A DNA stretch of 64,000 nucleotides from Blastococcus aggregatus (GTDB lineage Bacteria > Actinomycetota > Actinomycetes > Mycobacteriales > Geodermatophilaceae). This document shows positions 55,657 through 64,000 of this stretch, piece after piece; the first letter of the stretch is position 1; each line of letters starts with the position of its first letter. Location of the stretch: NCBI RefSeq assembly GCF_900221005.1, contig NZ_OBQI01000001.1, forward strand, positions 62,001-126,000. Direction: 5' to 3'. The position numbers and the translations under genes were made by a program. The notes beneath the pieces are model-generated. The model worked only from the letters and a program-made list of their open reading frames with translations, did no database searches and was not told where the DNA came from.

Positions 55657-56811
55657 TCAGCCCAGGCCGAGGTCGCGGGCGATGAGCATCCGCTGCACCT
55701 CGGACGTCCCTTCGCCGATCTCCAGGATCTTGGCGTCGCGGTAGAACCGGCCGACCGGGAACTCGTTCATGAACCCGTACCCGCCGTGCACCTGGGTGGC
55801 GTAGCGGGCGTTGTCCATCGCCACCTCGGAGCTGTACAGCTTGGCGATCGACGCCTCGCGCTTGAACGGCTCGCCGCGCAGCATCTTCTCCGCCGCCCGG
55901 TAGTAGGCCAGCCGCGCGGTGGAGGCCCGCACCTCCATGTCGGCGATCATGAACTGGATCGCCTGGTTCTTGCCGATCGCCTGCCCGAACGCCTCGCGCT
56001 GCTGCGCGTACGTCACCGACTCGTCGACGCAGCCCTGGGCCAGGCCGACCGACAGCGCGGAGATGGCGATCCGTCCCTCGTCGAGGATCGAGAGGAACTG
56101 CGCGTAGCCGCGGCCCCGCTCCCCCACCAGGTTCTCGGCGGGCACACGGACGTCGGCGAACGACAGCTCCCGGGTGTCCGAGGCGTTCCAGCCGACCTTC
56201 GAGTACCGCTGGCCGACGACGAAGCCCGGCGTCCCCGACGGAACGAGGATCGCCGAGATCTCCTTGCCGCCGTCGGGCCGGGTGCCGGTGACCGCGGTGA
56301 CCGTGACCAGCCCGGTCAGCTCGGTGCCGGCGTTGGTGATGAACGCCTTCGAGCCGTTGATCACCCAGTGGCCGTCCTCGAGCCGCGCCGTCGTGCGGGT
56401 GGCGCCGGCGTCCGAGCCGCCGCCGGGCTCGGTCAGCCCGAAGGCGCCGAGCATCTCCCCGGCGCACAGCCGGGGCAGCCACGCGCGCTTCTGCTCCTCG
56501 GTGCCGAACCGGAAGATCGGCATGGCTCCCAGCGAGACCCCCGCCTCCACGGTGATCGCCATGGACGAGTCGACCCGCGCCAACTCCTCGAGCGCCACGC
56601 ACAGGTCGAAGTAGGTGCCGCCGGAGCCGCCGTACTCCTCCGGGAACGGCAGGCCGAACAGCCCCAGCTCGCCCATCTGCCGCACGATGTGGGCCGGGAA
56701 CTCGTCACGCTCGTAGAACTCGCCGATCTGCGGGGCGATGACCTCGCGGGCGAACTCGCGCACCGTCGTCCGCAGCGCCTCGGTCTCGTCGCTGAGCCGG
56801 TAGTCCAGCAT
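55657..56811 (-). CDS. fadE19: Acyl-CoA dehydrogenase (FadE19-like)
   Basis: A 384-residue FAD-dependent acyl-CoA dehydrogenase. EMLGAFGLTEPGGGSDAGAT and VINGSKAFITNAG are the FAD/substrate motifs; EGRIAISALSVGLAQG and YATQVHGGYGFMNEFPVGRF are the C-terminal blocks. By position beside accA1/accD1 it corresponds to M. tuberculosis fadE19 (Rv2500c) and probably oxidises a branched-chain acyl-CoA such as isovaleryl-CoA. It starts one base after the carboxylase alpha gene, so it is co-transcribed. Confidence 0.9.
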   Translation of the reverse strand: MLDYRLSDETEALRTTVREFAREVIAPQIGEFYERDEFPAHIVRQMGELGLFGLPFPEEYGGSGGTYFDLCVALEELARVDSSMAITVEAGVSLGAMPIFRFGTEEQKRAWLPRLCAGEMLGAFGLTEPGGGSDAGATRTTARLEDGHWVINGSKAFITNAGTELTGLVTVTAVTGTRPDGGKEISAILVPSGTPGFVVGQRYSKVGWNASDTRELSFADVRVPAENLVGERGRGYAQFLSILDEGRIAISALSVGLAQGCVDESVTYAQQREAFGQAIGKNQAIQFMIADMEVRASTARLAYYRAAEKMLRGEPFKREASIAKLYSSEVAMDNARYATQVHGGYGFMNEFPVGRFYRDAKILEIGEGTSEVQRMLIARDLGLG

Positions 56812-56812
56812 G

Positions 56813-58807
56813 TCAGTCCTCCTGCTCGGCGGCGGCCGGGGTCACCAGCGCCACCCGCTCGTCCAGCGCGACCGTCTGGCCGGCTGTCACGCCGAGCTCG
56901 GTCACCGTGCCCGCGATCGGGGCGGTGAGCACGTGCTCCATCTTCATCGCCTCGACGACGAGCAGCGGGGTCCCCGCCGCCACCTCGTCGCCGACGGACG
57001 CCTGCACCACGGTCACCGTGCCGGGCATCGGCGAGGTGACCGCGCCGTCCCCACCCACGCCCTCGACGTGCGCACCGAGCCGCTCGTGCTCGCGCAGCGC
57101 GGTCACCCGTCCGCCGGCGGCCAGCCAGACCGTGCCGCCGCTGTGCACCACGACGGCGGACGACGTCCGGCCGTCCAGCGTCACGCTCAGCCGGTCGCCG
57201 TGGCGGACGGCGCTCGCCGGCACCGGGGCGTCGTCCCCCACCGCGACCTGCGCGGCCCCCGAGCGCCCGCGCACCCGGACGGTCACCGGCTCGCCACCGG
57301 CGGCCTGCAGCCGGCGCACCGTCCAGGCCGGCTCGCCCAGCCGCCAGCCGTCGGGCACGTCCCACCGGTCGACGACGCCGCCGGCCGGTTCGGACTCCAC
57401 GAGCAGCGCCAGCGCGGCCGCGGCGTAGACCTCAGCGGGCGGCGGCCCGGCCAGCGCGAGCGCCTCGCCCCGGCGCTCGATCAGCCCGGTGTCCAGCCGC
57501 CCGGCGACGACGTCGGGATCGTCCAGCAGCCGCTGGAGGAACCCGGCGTTGGTCGTCACCCCCAGGACGGCGGTGCGCCCGAGGGCGGCGACCAGCCGGG
57601 CGCGGGCGGTCTCCCGGGTCGGCGCCCAGGCCACGATCTTGGCCAGCATCGGGTCGTAGTCGGTGCCGACGACGGTGCCGACGGCGAGCGAGCTGTCCAC
57701 CCGGATGCCCGGACCGTCGGCCTCGACCAGCCCGAGCACGGTCCCGGCCTGCGGCAGGAAACCGCGGGCGGGGTCCTCGGCGTAGAGCCGCGCCTCGATG
57801 GCGTGCCCGTCCAGGGAGACGTCGCTCTGGTCGATCGGCAACCGCTCCCCCGCTGCGACCCGGAGCTGCAGCTCCACCAGGTCCAGGCCGGTGATCGCCT
57901 CGGTGACCGGGTGCTCGACCTGCAGCCGGGTGTTCATCTCGAGGAAGAAGAAGTCACGCGGGCGGTCGGCGTCCACGATGAACTCCACCGTGCCGGCGCC
58001 GGTGTAGCCGACCGCCTTCGCCGCCTCGACCGCCGCCCGGCCCATCGACGCCCGCATGGCGGTGTCGAGCAGCGGGGAGGGCGCCTCCTCGATCACCTTC
58101 TGGTGCCGGCGCTGCAGCGAGCACTCGCGCTCGCCGAGGTGGATCACGTTCCCGTGCGCGTCCCCGAGCACCTGCACCTCGATGTGCCGGGAGTTGCCGA
58201 CGTACCGCTCGACCAGCAGCGTGTCGTCGCCGAACGAGCCGCGCGCCTCGCGGCGGGCGGCGGCGATCGCCTCGGCCAGCTCGTCCTTGAACCGCACCAC
58301 CCGCATGCCCTTGCCGCCGCCCCCGGCGCTCGGCTTGAGCAGCGCCGGGAAGCCCACCGCGACGGCGGCGTCGATCACCTGCGCGTCGGTCATGCCGGGC
58401 TCGGTCCGGCCCGGGACGACCGGCACCCCGGCGGCCGTCACGGTCTGCTTGGCGCGGATCTTGTCGGCCATCGCCTCGATCGCGGCGACCGGCGGGCCGA
58501 TGAACACGATCCCGGCGTCCGCGCACGCCCGGGCGAACTCCACGTTCTCCGACAGGAACCCGTAGCCGGGGTGGATCGCCTGGGCGCCGGTCCGCACCGC
58601 GGCGTCGAGCACCCGCTCGATGGACAGGTAGCTCTGCGCGGCGGGCGCCGGCCCGAGGGCGACGGCGACGTCGGCCAGCCGGGTGTGCAGCGCGCCCGCG
58701 TCGGCGTCGCTGTGCACCGCGACCGAGCGGATGCCCAGCTCGCGGAGGGTCCGGATCACCCGGACGGCGATCTCACCCCGGTTCGCCACCAGCACGGTCC
58801 CGAACAC
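56813..58807 (-). CDS. accA1: Biotin-dependent acyl-CoA carboxylase alpha subunit
   Basis: A 664-residue biotin carboxylase with biotin carboxyl carrier domain. [20 protein letters not shown] is the start; [12 protein letters not shown] is the ATP-grasp loop; [20 protein letters not shown] is the carboxylase signature; the carrier lysine lies in [11 protein letters not shown] near the end. It carboxylates biotin for the beta subunit encoded upstream. In mycobacteria the AccA1-AccD1 pair acts as 3-methylcrotonyl-CoA carboxylase in leucine breakdown. Confidence 0.94.
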   Translation of the reverse strand: MFGTVLVANRGEIAVRVIRTLRELGIRSVAVHSDADAGALHTRLADVAVALGPAPAAQSYLSIERVLDAAVRTGAQAIHPGYGFLSENVEFARACADAGIVFIGPPVAAIEAMADKIRAKQTVTAAGVPVVPGRTEPGMTDAQVIDAAVAVGFPALLKPSAGGGGKGMRVVRFKDELAEAIAAARREARGSFGDDTLLVERYVGNSRHIEVQVLGDAHGNVIHLGERECSLQRRHQKVIEEAPSPLLDTAMRASMGRAAVEAAKAVGYTGAGTVEFIVDADRPRDFFFLEMNTRLQVEHPVTEAITGLDLVELQLRVAAGERLPIDQSDVSLDGHAIEARLYAEDPARGFLPQAGTVLGLVEADGPGIRVDSSLAVGTVVGTDYDPMLAKIVAWAPTRETARARLVAALGRTAVLGVTTNAGFLQRLLDDPDVVAGRLDTGLIERRGEALALAGPPPAEVYAAAALALLVESEPAGGVVDRWDVPDGWRLGEPAWTVRRLQAAGGEPVTVRVRGRSGAAQVAVGDDAPVPASAVRHGDRLSVTLDGRTSSAVVVHSGGTVWLAAGGRVTALREHERLGAHVEGVGGDGAVTSPMPGTVTVVQASVGDEVAAGTPLLVVEAMKMEHVLTAPIAGTVTELGVTAGQTVALDERVALVTPAAAEQED

Positions 58808-58824
58808 CTACGCCACCGCCCTTT

Positions 58825-58884
58825 CCGGACTTCCTGCACCGAAAGTCCGGTGCCTTCCCCGGACTTTCGGTGCAGGAAGTCCGG
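58825..58884. repeat. REP-like inverted pair, locus 3
   Basis: Two 26-bp units, 58825-58850 and 58859-58884, are exact reverse complements with an 8-bp spacer. Each unit is itself palindromic: arms CCGGACTTTC and GRAAGTCCGG around GGTGCA. They fill the gap between the carboxylase beta and alpha genes, so any transcript through them could fold strongly. Confidence 0.88.
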
Positions 58885-58895
58885 GGGCGGTGGGG

Positions 58896-60509
58896 TCACA
58901 TGCGGAAGACGCCATAGCCGACCTCCTCGAGGGGGGCGTTGGCGCAGGCGGAGAGCGCCAGGCCGAGGACCGTCCGGGTCTGCGCGGGGTCGATGACGCC
59001 GTCGTCCCAGAGACGGGCGGTCGCGTAGTACGGGTGGCCCTGCCGCTCGTACTGCTCGCGGATCGGCGCCTTGAACGCCCCCTCGTCCTCAACCGGCCAC
59101 TCCTCGCCCCGGGCCTCCAGACCGTCGCGCCGCACCTGGGCGAGCACCGAGGCCGCCTGCTCCCCGCCCATCACCGAGATGCGGGCGTTGGGCCAGGTGA
59201 AGAGGAAGCGGGGCGAGTACGCCCGGCCGCACATCGAGTAGTTGCCGGCGCCGAAGGAACCGCCGATGACGACGGTCAACTTGGGCACCCGGGCGGTGGC
59301 GACGGCGGTGACCATCTTGGCGCCGTGCTTGGCGATGCCCCCGGCCTCGTAGTCGCGGCCGACCATGAACCCGGAGATGTTCTGCAGGAACAGCAGCGGG
59401 ATCTTCCGGCGGTCGCAGAGCTCGATGAAGTGCGCGCCCTTGAGCGCCGACTCGCTGAACAGCACGCCGTTGTTGGCGATGATCCCGACCGGGTGGCCGT
59501 GCAGCCGGGCGAAGCCGGTGACCAGCGTGGAGCCGTAGAGCGGCTTGAACTCGGCGAAGCGGCTGCCGTCGACCAGCCGGGCGATGACCTCGCGGACGTC
59601 GTAGGGCGTGCGCGGGTCCGGCGGCACGACCTCGACCACCGATTCCGGCGGGTGGAGCGGCTCCTCCACCGGGTCGACGTCCCAGGGGCGGGGCTCGCGC
59701 GGGCCGAGGGTGCCGACGATCTGGCGGACGATCTGCAGCGCGTGCGCGTCGTCGTCGGCCAGGTGGTCGGTGACCCCGCTGACCCGGCTGTGCAGGTCGC
59801 CCCCACCGAGGTCCTCGGCCGTGACCACCTCACCGGTCGCGGCCTTCACCAGCGGCGGGCCGCCCAGGAAGATCGTGCCCTGCCCGCGGACGATGACGGC
59901 CTCGTCGCTCATGGCCGGCACGTACGCCCCGCCGGCGGTGCAGGAGCCGAGGACGGCGGCGATCTGCGCGATGCCCGCCTTGGACAGGTTGGCCTGGTTG
60001 AAGAAGATCCGGCCGAAGTGGTCGCGGTCGGGGAAGACGTCGTCCTGCATCGGCAGGAACGCCCCGCCGGAGTCGACCAGGTAGATGCACGGCAGCCGGT
60101 TGGCCAGCGCCACCTCCTGCGCGCGGAGGTGCTTCTTCACCGTCATCGGGTAGTAGGTGCCGCCCTTGACGGTGGCGTCGTTGGCGACGACGACGCACTC
60201 GCGCCCGGCCACCCGGCCGATGCCGGTGATGATCCCGGCGGCCGGGGCGTCGCCGTCGTAGAGACCGTGCGCCGCCAGCGGGCTGAGCTCCAGGAACGGG
60301 CTGCCGGGGTCGAGCAGCGCGTCCACCCGCTCGCGGGGCAGCAGCTTGCCGCGGGACACGTGCCGCTCGCGGGCACGCTCGCCGCCACCGAGGGCCGCCG
60401 TGCGCAGCTGATCGGCGAGATCAGCCGCCAGCGCGGCGTGCGCCGCGGCGTTGCGGGCCGCGGTGGCAGGATCGGGCGACGTCGAACGGGAGAGCACCGG
60501 CGCGTCCAC
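58896..60509 (-). CDS. accD1: Acyl-CoA carboxylase beta subunit (methylcrotonyl-type)
   Basis: A 537-residue carboxyltransferase. The N-terminal half has [20 protein letters not shown] and [20 protein letters not shown], the C-terminal half [20 protein letters not shown] with [12 protein letters not shown], typical of the MCC beta/AccD1 class. With the alpha subunit it converts 3-methylcrotonyl-CoA to 3-methylglutaconyl-CoA. The first gene of a minus-strand operon carboxylase beta, alpha, acyl-CoA dehydrogenase. GTG 60509, ten bases from an operator-like box. Confidence 0.94.
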   Translation of the reverse strand: MDAPVLSRSTSPDPATAARNAAAHAALAADLADQLRTAALGGGERARERHVSRGKLLPRERVDALLDPGSPFLELSPLAAHGLYDGDAPAAGIITGIGRVAGRECVVVANDATVKGGTYYPMTVKKHLRAQEVALANRLPCIYLVDSGGAFLPMQDDVFPDRDHFGRIFFNQANLSKAGIAQIAAVLGSCTAGGAYVPAMSDEAVIVRGQGTIFLGGPPLVKAATGEVVTAEDLGGGDLHSRVSGVTDHLADDDAHALQIVRQIVGTLGPREPRPWDVDPVEEPLHPPESVVEVVPPDPRTPYDVREVIARLVDGSRFAEFKPLYGSTLVTGFARLHGHPVGIIANNGVLFSESALKGAHFIELCDRRKIPLLFLQNISGFMVGRDYEAGGIAKHGAKMVTAVATARVPKLTVVIGGSFGAGNYSMCGRAYSPRFLFTWPNARISVMGGEQAASVLAQVRRDGLEARGEEWPVEDEGAFKAPIREQYERQGHPYYATARLWDDGVIDPAQTRTVLGLALSACANAPLEEVGYGVFRM

Positions 60510-60518
60510 GCCTGGAGG

Positions 60519-60578
60519 TTAACCATCGTTCACAGGAGTGGGCCAGCCCAGGCGGCGGCGGACTTAACCGCCGTTCAC
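60519..60578. promoter_or_regulatory. Twin operator-like boxes between accD1 and the TetR gene
   Basis: TTAACCATCGTTCAC at 60519-60533 and TTAACCGCCGTTCAC at 60564-60578 share 13 of 15 bases, 45 bp apart and in the same orientation. Each has AAC-N4-GTT symmetry, a reduced form of a TGAAC-N4-GTTCA palindrome. Each lies close to one of the two divergent start codons, as expected for a TetR repressor controlling both directions. Confidence 0.7.
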
Positions 60579-60598
60579 CGGCGGCTACGATCCGGGGC

Positions 60599-61207
60599 GT
60601 GACGACGACCGGCCCGGCGCGGGACACCGCCCTGCACGCCGACGCCGACCGGCCGTCGCGGCGCGAGCAGATCCTGCAGGCCGCGGCGCAGTTGTTCGCC
60701 GAGCGCGGCTCGCGCGCGGTGGGTGTCGACGACGTCGGCGCGGCCGTCGGTGTGACCGGCCCGGCGATCTACCGGCACTTCGCCGGCAAGGACGCGATGC
60801 TCGCCGAGATGCTGCTGCGGATCAGCGAGCGCCTGCTGGCCGGCGGGAGGGAGCGGGTGGCCGCCGCCGGTGCCGACCCCGCGGCCCAGCTCCGGGCGCT
60901 GATCGCCTTCCAGGTCGAGTTCGCCCTGGGGAACCCCGCGCTGATCACCGTCCACGACCGCGACCTCGGCTCCCTGGCCGAGGCGGACGCCGCCCAGGTG
61001 CGCCGGCTCCAGCGCCGCTACGTGGAGGTGTGGGTGGCGGTGCTGGCGCGGCTGCACCCGGCCGCGGACGCCGCCGCCTGCCGCGTCCGCGCGCACGCGG
61101 TCTTCGGCCTGATCAACTCCACCCCGCACAGCGCCGGGCAGCTCGACCGGGCCGCGACGGCCACGCTGCTCACCGGCATGGCCGAGGCCGCCGCCCGGGC
61201 CTGGTAG
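60599..61207 (+). CDS. bkaR: TetR-family regulator of branched-chain catabolism
   Basis: A 202-residue TetR repressor. SRREQILQAAAQLFAERGSR begins the DNA-binding domain, with VDDVGAAVGVTGPAIYRHFA as helix-turn-helix and KDAMLAEML following. The C-terminal ligand domain is helical (ALIAFQVEFALGNPALITVH). Position next to accD1 matches Rv2506 (BkaR) of M. tuberculosis; it likely represses the divergent carboxylase operon and itself until a leucine-derived acyl-CoA binds. The specific ligand is not known to me. Confidence 0.85.
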   Translation: MTTTGPARDTALHADADRPSRREQILQAAAQLFAERGSRAVGVDDVGAAVGVTGPAIYRHFAGKDAMLAEMLLRISERLLAGGRERVAAAGADPAAQLRALIAFQVEFALGNPALITVHDRDLGSLAEADAAQVRRLQRRYVEVWVAVLARLHPAADAAACRVRAHAVFGLINSTPHSAGQLDRAATATLLTGMAEAAARAW

Positions 61208-61216
61208 GCCCGCGGC

Positions 61217-63004
61217 TCAGTCCGGGAGCGCGGGGGTGGCGAGGGAGAGCCCGTCGGTGGCGATCTTGTCGATCTCGGCGTCCGTGCCGCCGGCCGACGG
61301 GGCCACCCAGGCGCTCTCCACGATGGTGACCGTCGGGCCGGAGACCGCGCTGGCGTACTCGGCGCCGGTCAGCTTCTCCGGACCACCGGGGTAGCGCACG
61401 CCCTCGCCGAGCAGGTCGCTGACGTTGCCGCTGCCGTTGGTGTCGGCGCGTCCCCGCAGGTCCCGGGCCGCGGCGGTGTCGGGCATCCGCACCCGCGAGA
61501 CCGAGACGACGACGTCCCGCCCGCCGACCTGCGCGGAGTACAGCGCGCGGGACAGGCCCGTGCAGTCCGACCCCTGGAAGTACTCCGCGATCTGGCCGTA
61601 GGCGTGGCCGACGCAGGACTCCTCGACCTCGGCGGCCTGCACGGTGAAGCCCACGCCGCCGATCTCCTGGACGCTGCCGATCGCGGGGGCGGTCGGGCCC
61701 GGCTCCTCCGTCGACGCCTCCGGTGCCGCCGCGCCCTCGCCGTCGTCCCGGCCGGCCAGCCCGAGGCCGGCGCCGACGCCCCCAGCGACGAGGAGGACCA
61801 CGGCGGCGGCGACCAGCAGCGCGCGGCGGGTGCGCCCGGTCTTCCCGGCGCCCGAGTCGTCGGGATCGGGAGCGCGGTCCCAGAAGTGCTGCGGTGCCGG
61901 CTGGGCGATCGCCGGGACGTCCGGGGCGGCGGGCGCCGCCTGCTGGGACGGCAGGACGCTGGTGCGCGGCGGAGCCGGCGCCGCGTCGGGCTCGCCGCCG
62001 GCGAACAGCCCGCCGATGCCCTCGTCGCCCGGCGGCGGCGCGGAGGGCCCGTCGACGGCCACGGTGTCGCGGGTGCCGGCCGCTCCGGCTGCGCGCTCGC
62101 CCGGCGCGTCGATGGCGACGGTGTCCCCGCCCGGCGCCGGCTGAGCGGCCGGGGCCCCGACGGCGGCTGCGGCGTGCGCGGCGGCCACGGAGGCGGCCAC
62201 CGCCTGGTCGATGGACGCACGGGTCGGGCCGGCGGCCGGCGCGACCGGCTGGGGTGTGGTCGTCGGCGTCGAGGGCGGCGCGGGGGGCGCGGGGGGCACG
62301 GCGCCGGGCGAGGCCGCCATCGCCGCCGGGGTGAGCAGCTGCGGGCGGCGCAGCACGTAGGGCGAGTAGGGGAAGCCCTCGCCGTTGAGCTCCTCGACGG
62401 AGGGCCCGCGGCCCTGCAGGCCCAGCGCCTCCAGGGCGGCCCGCACATCGGCCGTCGTCCACAGGCGGGGGTTGTCGACGCCGGTGTAGCGGCTGGCACG
62501 GGCGAAGCCGAGCAGCAGCGAGCGGGTCTCGAGCAGGGCCACCTGGTCGCCCTCGCCGAGGTCGCCGTCAGCGGGCAGCAGGCCGTCGAGATCGCCGGCG
62601 AGCACGGTCAGCCGGGCGATGCGGCCGGGCTCCAGGCCGGCCCGGCGGAGCCGCATCGCGGTCTCCATCCCCGCGCGCATGAGCCCGTCCAGCGGCGTGG
62701 ACCCACCGCCGGCGAGCTGGAGGACCGCTCCTCCGGTGCCCGCGGGGCCGATCGTCCACGGGCCCTCCGGAGACGCGTTGACGACGCCGGTCTGCCGGGC
62801 CACCTCGGCCACGCGGATCACGGCGATGCCCTCCGGCACGAAGAGGATCGCGTCGGAGAGCCGGCGCTGGAGCGGGCCGTCGGCGAAGGGGATCGCCGCC
62901 ACGACCGCGCCGCGCACGGCGTTGCCGGAGTCCCACCGCACCAGCTCCGAGAAGAAGGCGCGTTCCCCGTCCGTCTGCGGTGGCAGCGGGGTGAGGGGCA
63001 GCAC
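61217..63004 (-). CDS. Rv2510c-like membrane protein of unknown function
   Basis: A 595-residue protein with three parts: a soluble N-terminal domain of about 200 residues (from [20 protein letters not shown]; contains [20 protein letters not shown]), an Ala/Pro/Gly-rich linker of about 190 residues, and one transmembrane helix at about 393-416 ([20 protein letters not shown]) leading to a 178-residue extracellular domain with two Cys ([20 protein letters not shown]). It sits beside orn as Rv2510c does. GTG 63004 has GGAGG six bases upstream; the frame runs on to 63043. Confidence 0.7.
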   Translation of the reverse strand: MLPLTPLPPQTDGERAFFSELVRWDSGNAVRGAVVAAIPFADGPLQRRLSDAILFVPEGIAVIRVAEVARQTGVVNASPEGPWTIGPAGTGGAVLQLAGGGSTPLDGLMRAGMETAMRLRRAGLEPGRIARLTVLAGDLDGLLPADGDLGEGDQVALLETRSLLLGFARASRYTGVDNPRLWTTADVRAALEALGLQGRGPSVEELNGEGFPYSPYVLRRPQLLTPAAMAASPGAVPPAPPAPPSTPTTTPQPVAPAAGPTRASIDQAVAASVAAAHAAAAVGAPAAQPAPGGDTVAIDAPGERAAGAAGTRDTVAVDGPSAPPPGDEGIGGLFAGGEPDAAPAPPRTSVLPSQQAAPAAPDVPAIAQPAPQHFWDRAPDPDDSGAGKTGRTRRALLVAAAVVLLVAGGVGAGLGLAGRDDGEGAAAPEASTEEPGPTAPAIGSVQEIGGVGFTVQAAEVEESCVGHAYGQIAEYFQGSDCTGLSRALYSAQVGGRDVVVSVSRVRMPDTAAARDLRGRADTNGSGNVSDLLGEGVRYPGGPEKLTGAEYASAVSGPTVTIVESAWVAPSAGGTDAEIDKIATDGLSLATPALPD

Positions 63005-63213
63005 GTCGGTCCTCCGGGCGGGTTGGGGGCGGCCTCGCGGCACCGGTCGCGGCCGGGAGTCGAGCGTCCCGGCGTCCCCTCGACGCTACGTCACGTCACG
63101 GTCCGGTCTCGGGGACCGCGCCGGATCCCGCGCGAATCACACGCCCCCCACGGGACGACGCGCCCGGCGTCCGCGGAGCTCTGCGTCGGTGGCGTTGCGT
63201 AGTGTCGGTCGCC

Positions 63214-63870
63214 GTGGCTGACAGCGCAGGACACCTGGTCTGGATCGACTGCGAGATGACCGGGCTCGACCTCGTCGAGGACAAGCTCATCGAGGTGGCG
63301 GTGCTCATCACCGACTCCGAGCTCAACGTCCTGGACCCGGGTCTGGACCTCATCATCAGCGCCGACGACGCCGCCCTCGACGGCATGAACGAGGTCGTCC
63401 GGACGATGCACGAGAAGTCGGGGCTGACCGAGGAGGTGCGCGCCTCCACGCTCACCGTGGCCGAGGCCGAGCAGCAGGTCCTCGCCTACATCAAGCGCTG
63501 GGTGCCCGAGCGCCGGACGGCTCCGCTGTGCGGCAACTCGATCGGCACCGACCGCGGGTTCCTCGCCCGCGACATGCCCGAGCTGGACGACCACCTGCAC
63601 TACCGCATGATCGACGTCTCCTCGGTCAAGGAGCTCGCCCGCCGCTGGTTCCCCCGCGTCTACTTCGGGCAGCCGGCGAAGGGCCTGGCGCACCGCGCGC
63701 TGGCCGACATCATCGAGTCGGTGCGGGAGCTGGCCTACTACCGCCGCACGGTGTTCGTGGACTCGCCCGGGCCGAGCAGCAGCCAGGCGAAGAAGGCGGC
63801 CGCCGAGGTCGTCGGCGGCTTCGCCGCACTGCTCGACGGTGACGAGAAGGCGCCCGCTCCCGGAGCCTGA
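63214..63870 (+). CDS. orn: Oligoribonuclease
   Basis: A 218-residue DEDDh 3'-5' exoribonuclease that degrades short RNAs and pGpG, the product of c-di-GMP breakdown by EAL enzymes such as the one at 38.5 kb. [12 protein letters not shown] carries the first Asp-Glu, [15 protein letters not shown] the second Asp, and [17 protein letters not shown] the His-Asp. GTG 63214 fits the family start; GTG 63202 is four codons upstream. It is followed by tRNA-His, as in mycobacteria. Confidence 0.96.
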   Translation: MADSAGHLVWIDCEMTGLDLVEDKLIEVAVLITDSELNVLDPGLDLIISADDAALDGMNEVVRTMHEKSGLTEEVRASTLTVAEAEQQVLAYIKRWVPERRTAPLCGNSIGTDRGFLARDMPELDDHLHYRMIDVSSVKELARRWFPRVYFGQPAKGLAHRALADIIESVRELAYYRRTVFVDSPGPSSSQAKKAAAEVVGGFAALLDGDEKAPAPGA

Positions 63871-63961
63871 GGCGCGCCGCTCCCCCGGCCTCGCCGGGCC
63901 GCGCGAGCGCTCCGGTATCGTTGCGTCGGTTCCCCTCCCTGCTCGCCCAGGGAGGAGGACA

Positions 63962-64000
<39 letters not shown>

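Overview
The window is GC-rich, densely coding DNA from an actinobacterium. Evidence for this includes a one-piece FbiC for coenzyme F420 synthesis, a mycothiol-type DsbA-like oxidoreductase, many GTG starts, and a gene order that in two blocks matches what I recall of the Mycobacterium tuberculosis chromosome. The style (very high GC, cell-wall lytic transglycosylase, dispersed palindromic repeats) would suit Geodermatophilales such as Blastococcus, Geodermatophilus or Modestobacter, but that placement is a guess without a database search.

Left edge (1-1032): the 3' part of a phosphotransferase-like gene with looser codon use, a gene-poor stretch, and a 50-nt fragment matching the 3' half of a tRNA-Gly(TCC). 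I read this as the right end of an integrated element that extends leftwards out of the window. From 1082 to 9.5 kb: a GPP34 protein and an SRPBCC-like protein face a large PAP2-kinase-LPG-synthase-TM fusion, followed by a spermidine-synthase-like protein, an MmcQ/YjbR protein, an ECF41-type sigma factor, a lipoprotein and a MarR regulator.

9.5-30.7 kb: a housekeeping block with the mycobacterial order rpiB, mycothiol-dependent oxidoreductase, pepN, DUF5130, HNH nuclease, glbO, aglA, thioesterase, ettA, ssb. It is interrupted by an SDR, a small membrane protein, an amidase, kynU, an SCO6745-like gene, an oligopeptidase, an MFS carrier, bioY and a phosphatase. A complete tRNA-Arg closes the block.

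30.8-55.5 kb: a more lineage-specific stretch with a lytic transglycosylase, nrtR facing nadABC (NAD synthesis from aspartate), a luciferase-like oxidoreductase, a PAS-GGDEF-EAL protein, an SGNH hydrolase, a transglutaminase, a flavin disulfide oxidoreductase, a sigma/anti-sigma/ABC-transporter operon, fbiC, a Ddn-like protein, small cupin and membrane proteins, and a large anchored surface protein.

55.6-64 kb: a leucine-catabolism block (acyl-CoA dehydrogenase, biotin-dependent carboxylase alpha and beta, divergent TetR), then an Rv2510c-like membrane protein, orn and the start of tRNA-His, again in mycobacterial order.

The most interesting signals outside the genes are: two 18-bp palindromes 42 bp apart upstream of fbiC; a REP-like palindromic unit at three intergenic loci; twin operator-like boxes between the carboxylase genes and the TetR gene; and a candidate NrtR operator before nadA. 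No CRISPR array, transposase or phage gene was seen.
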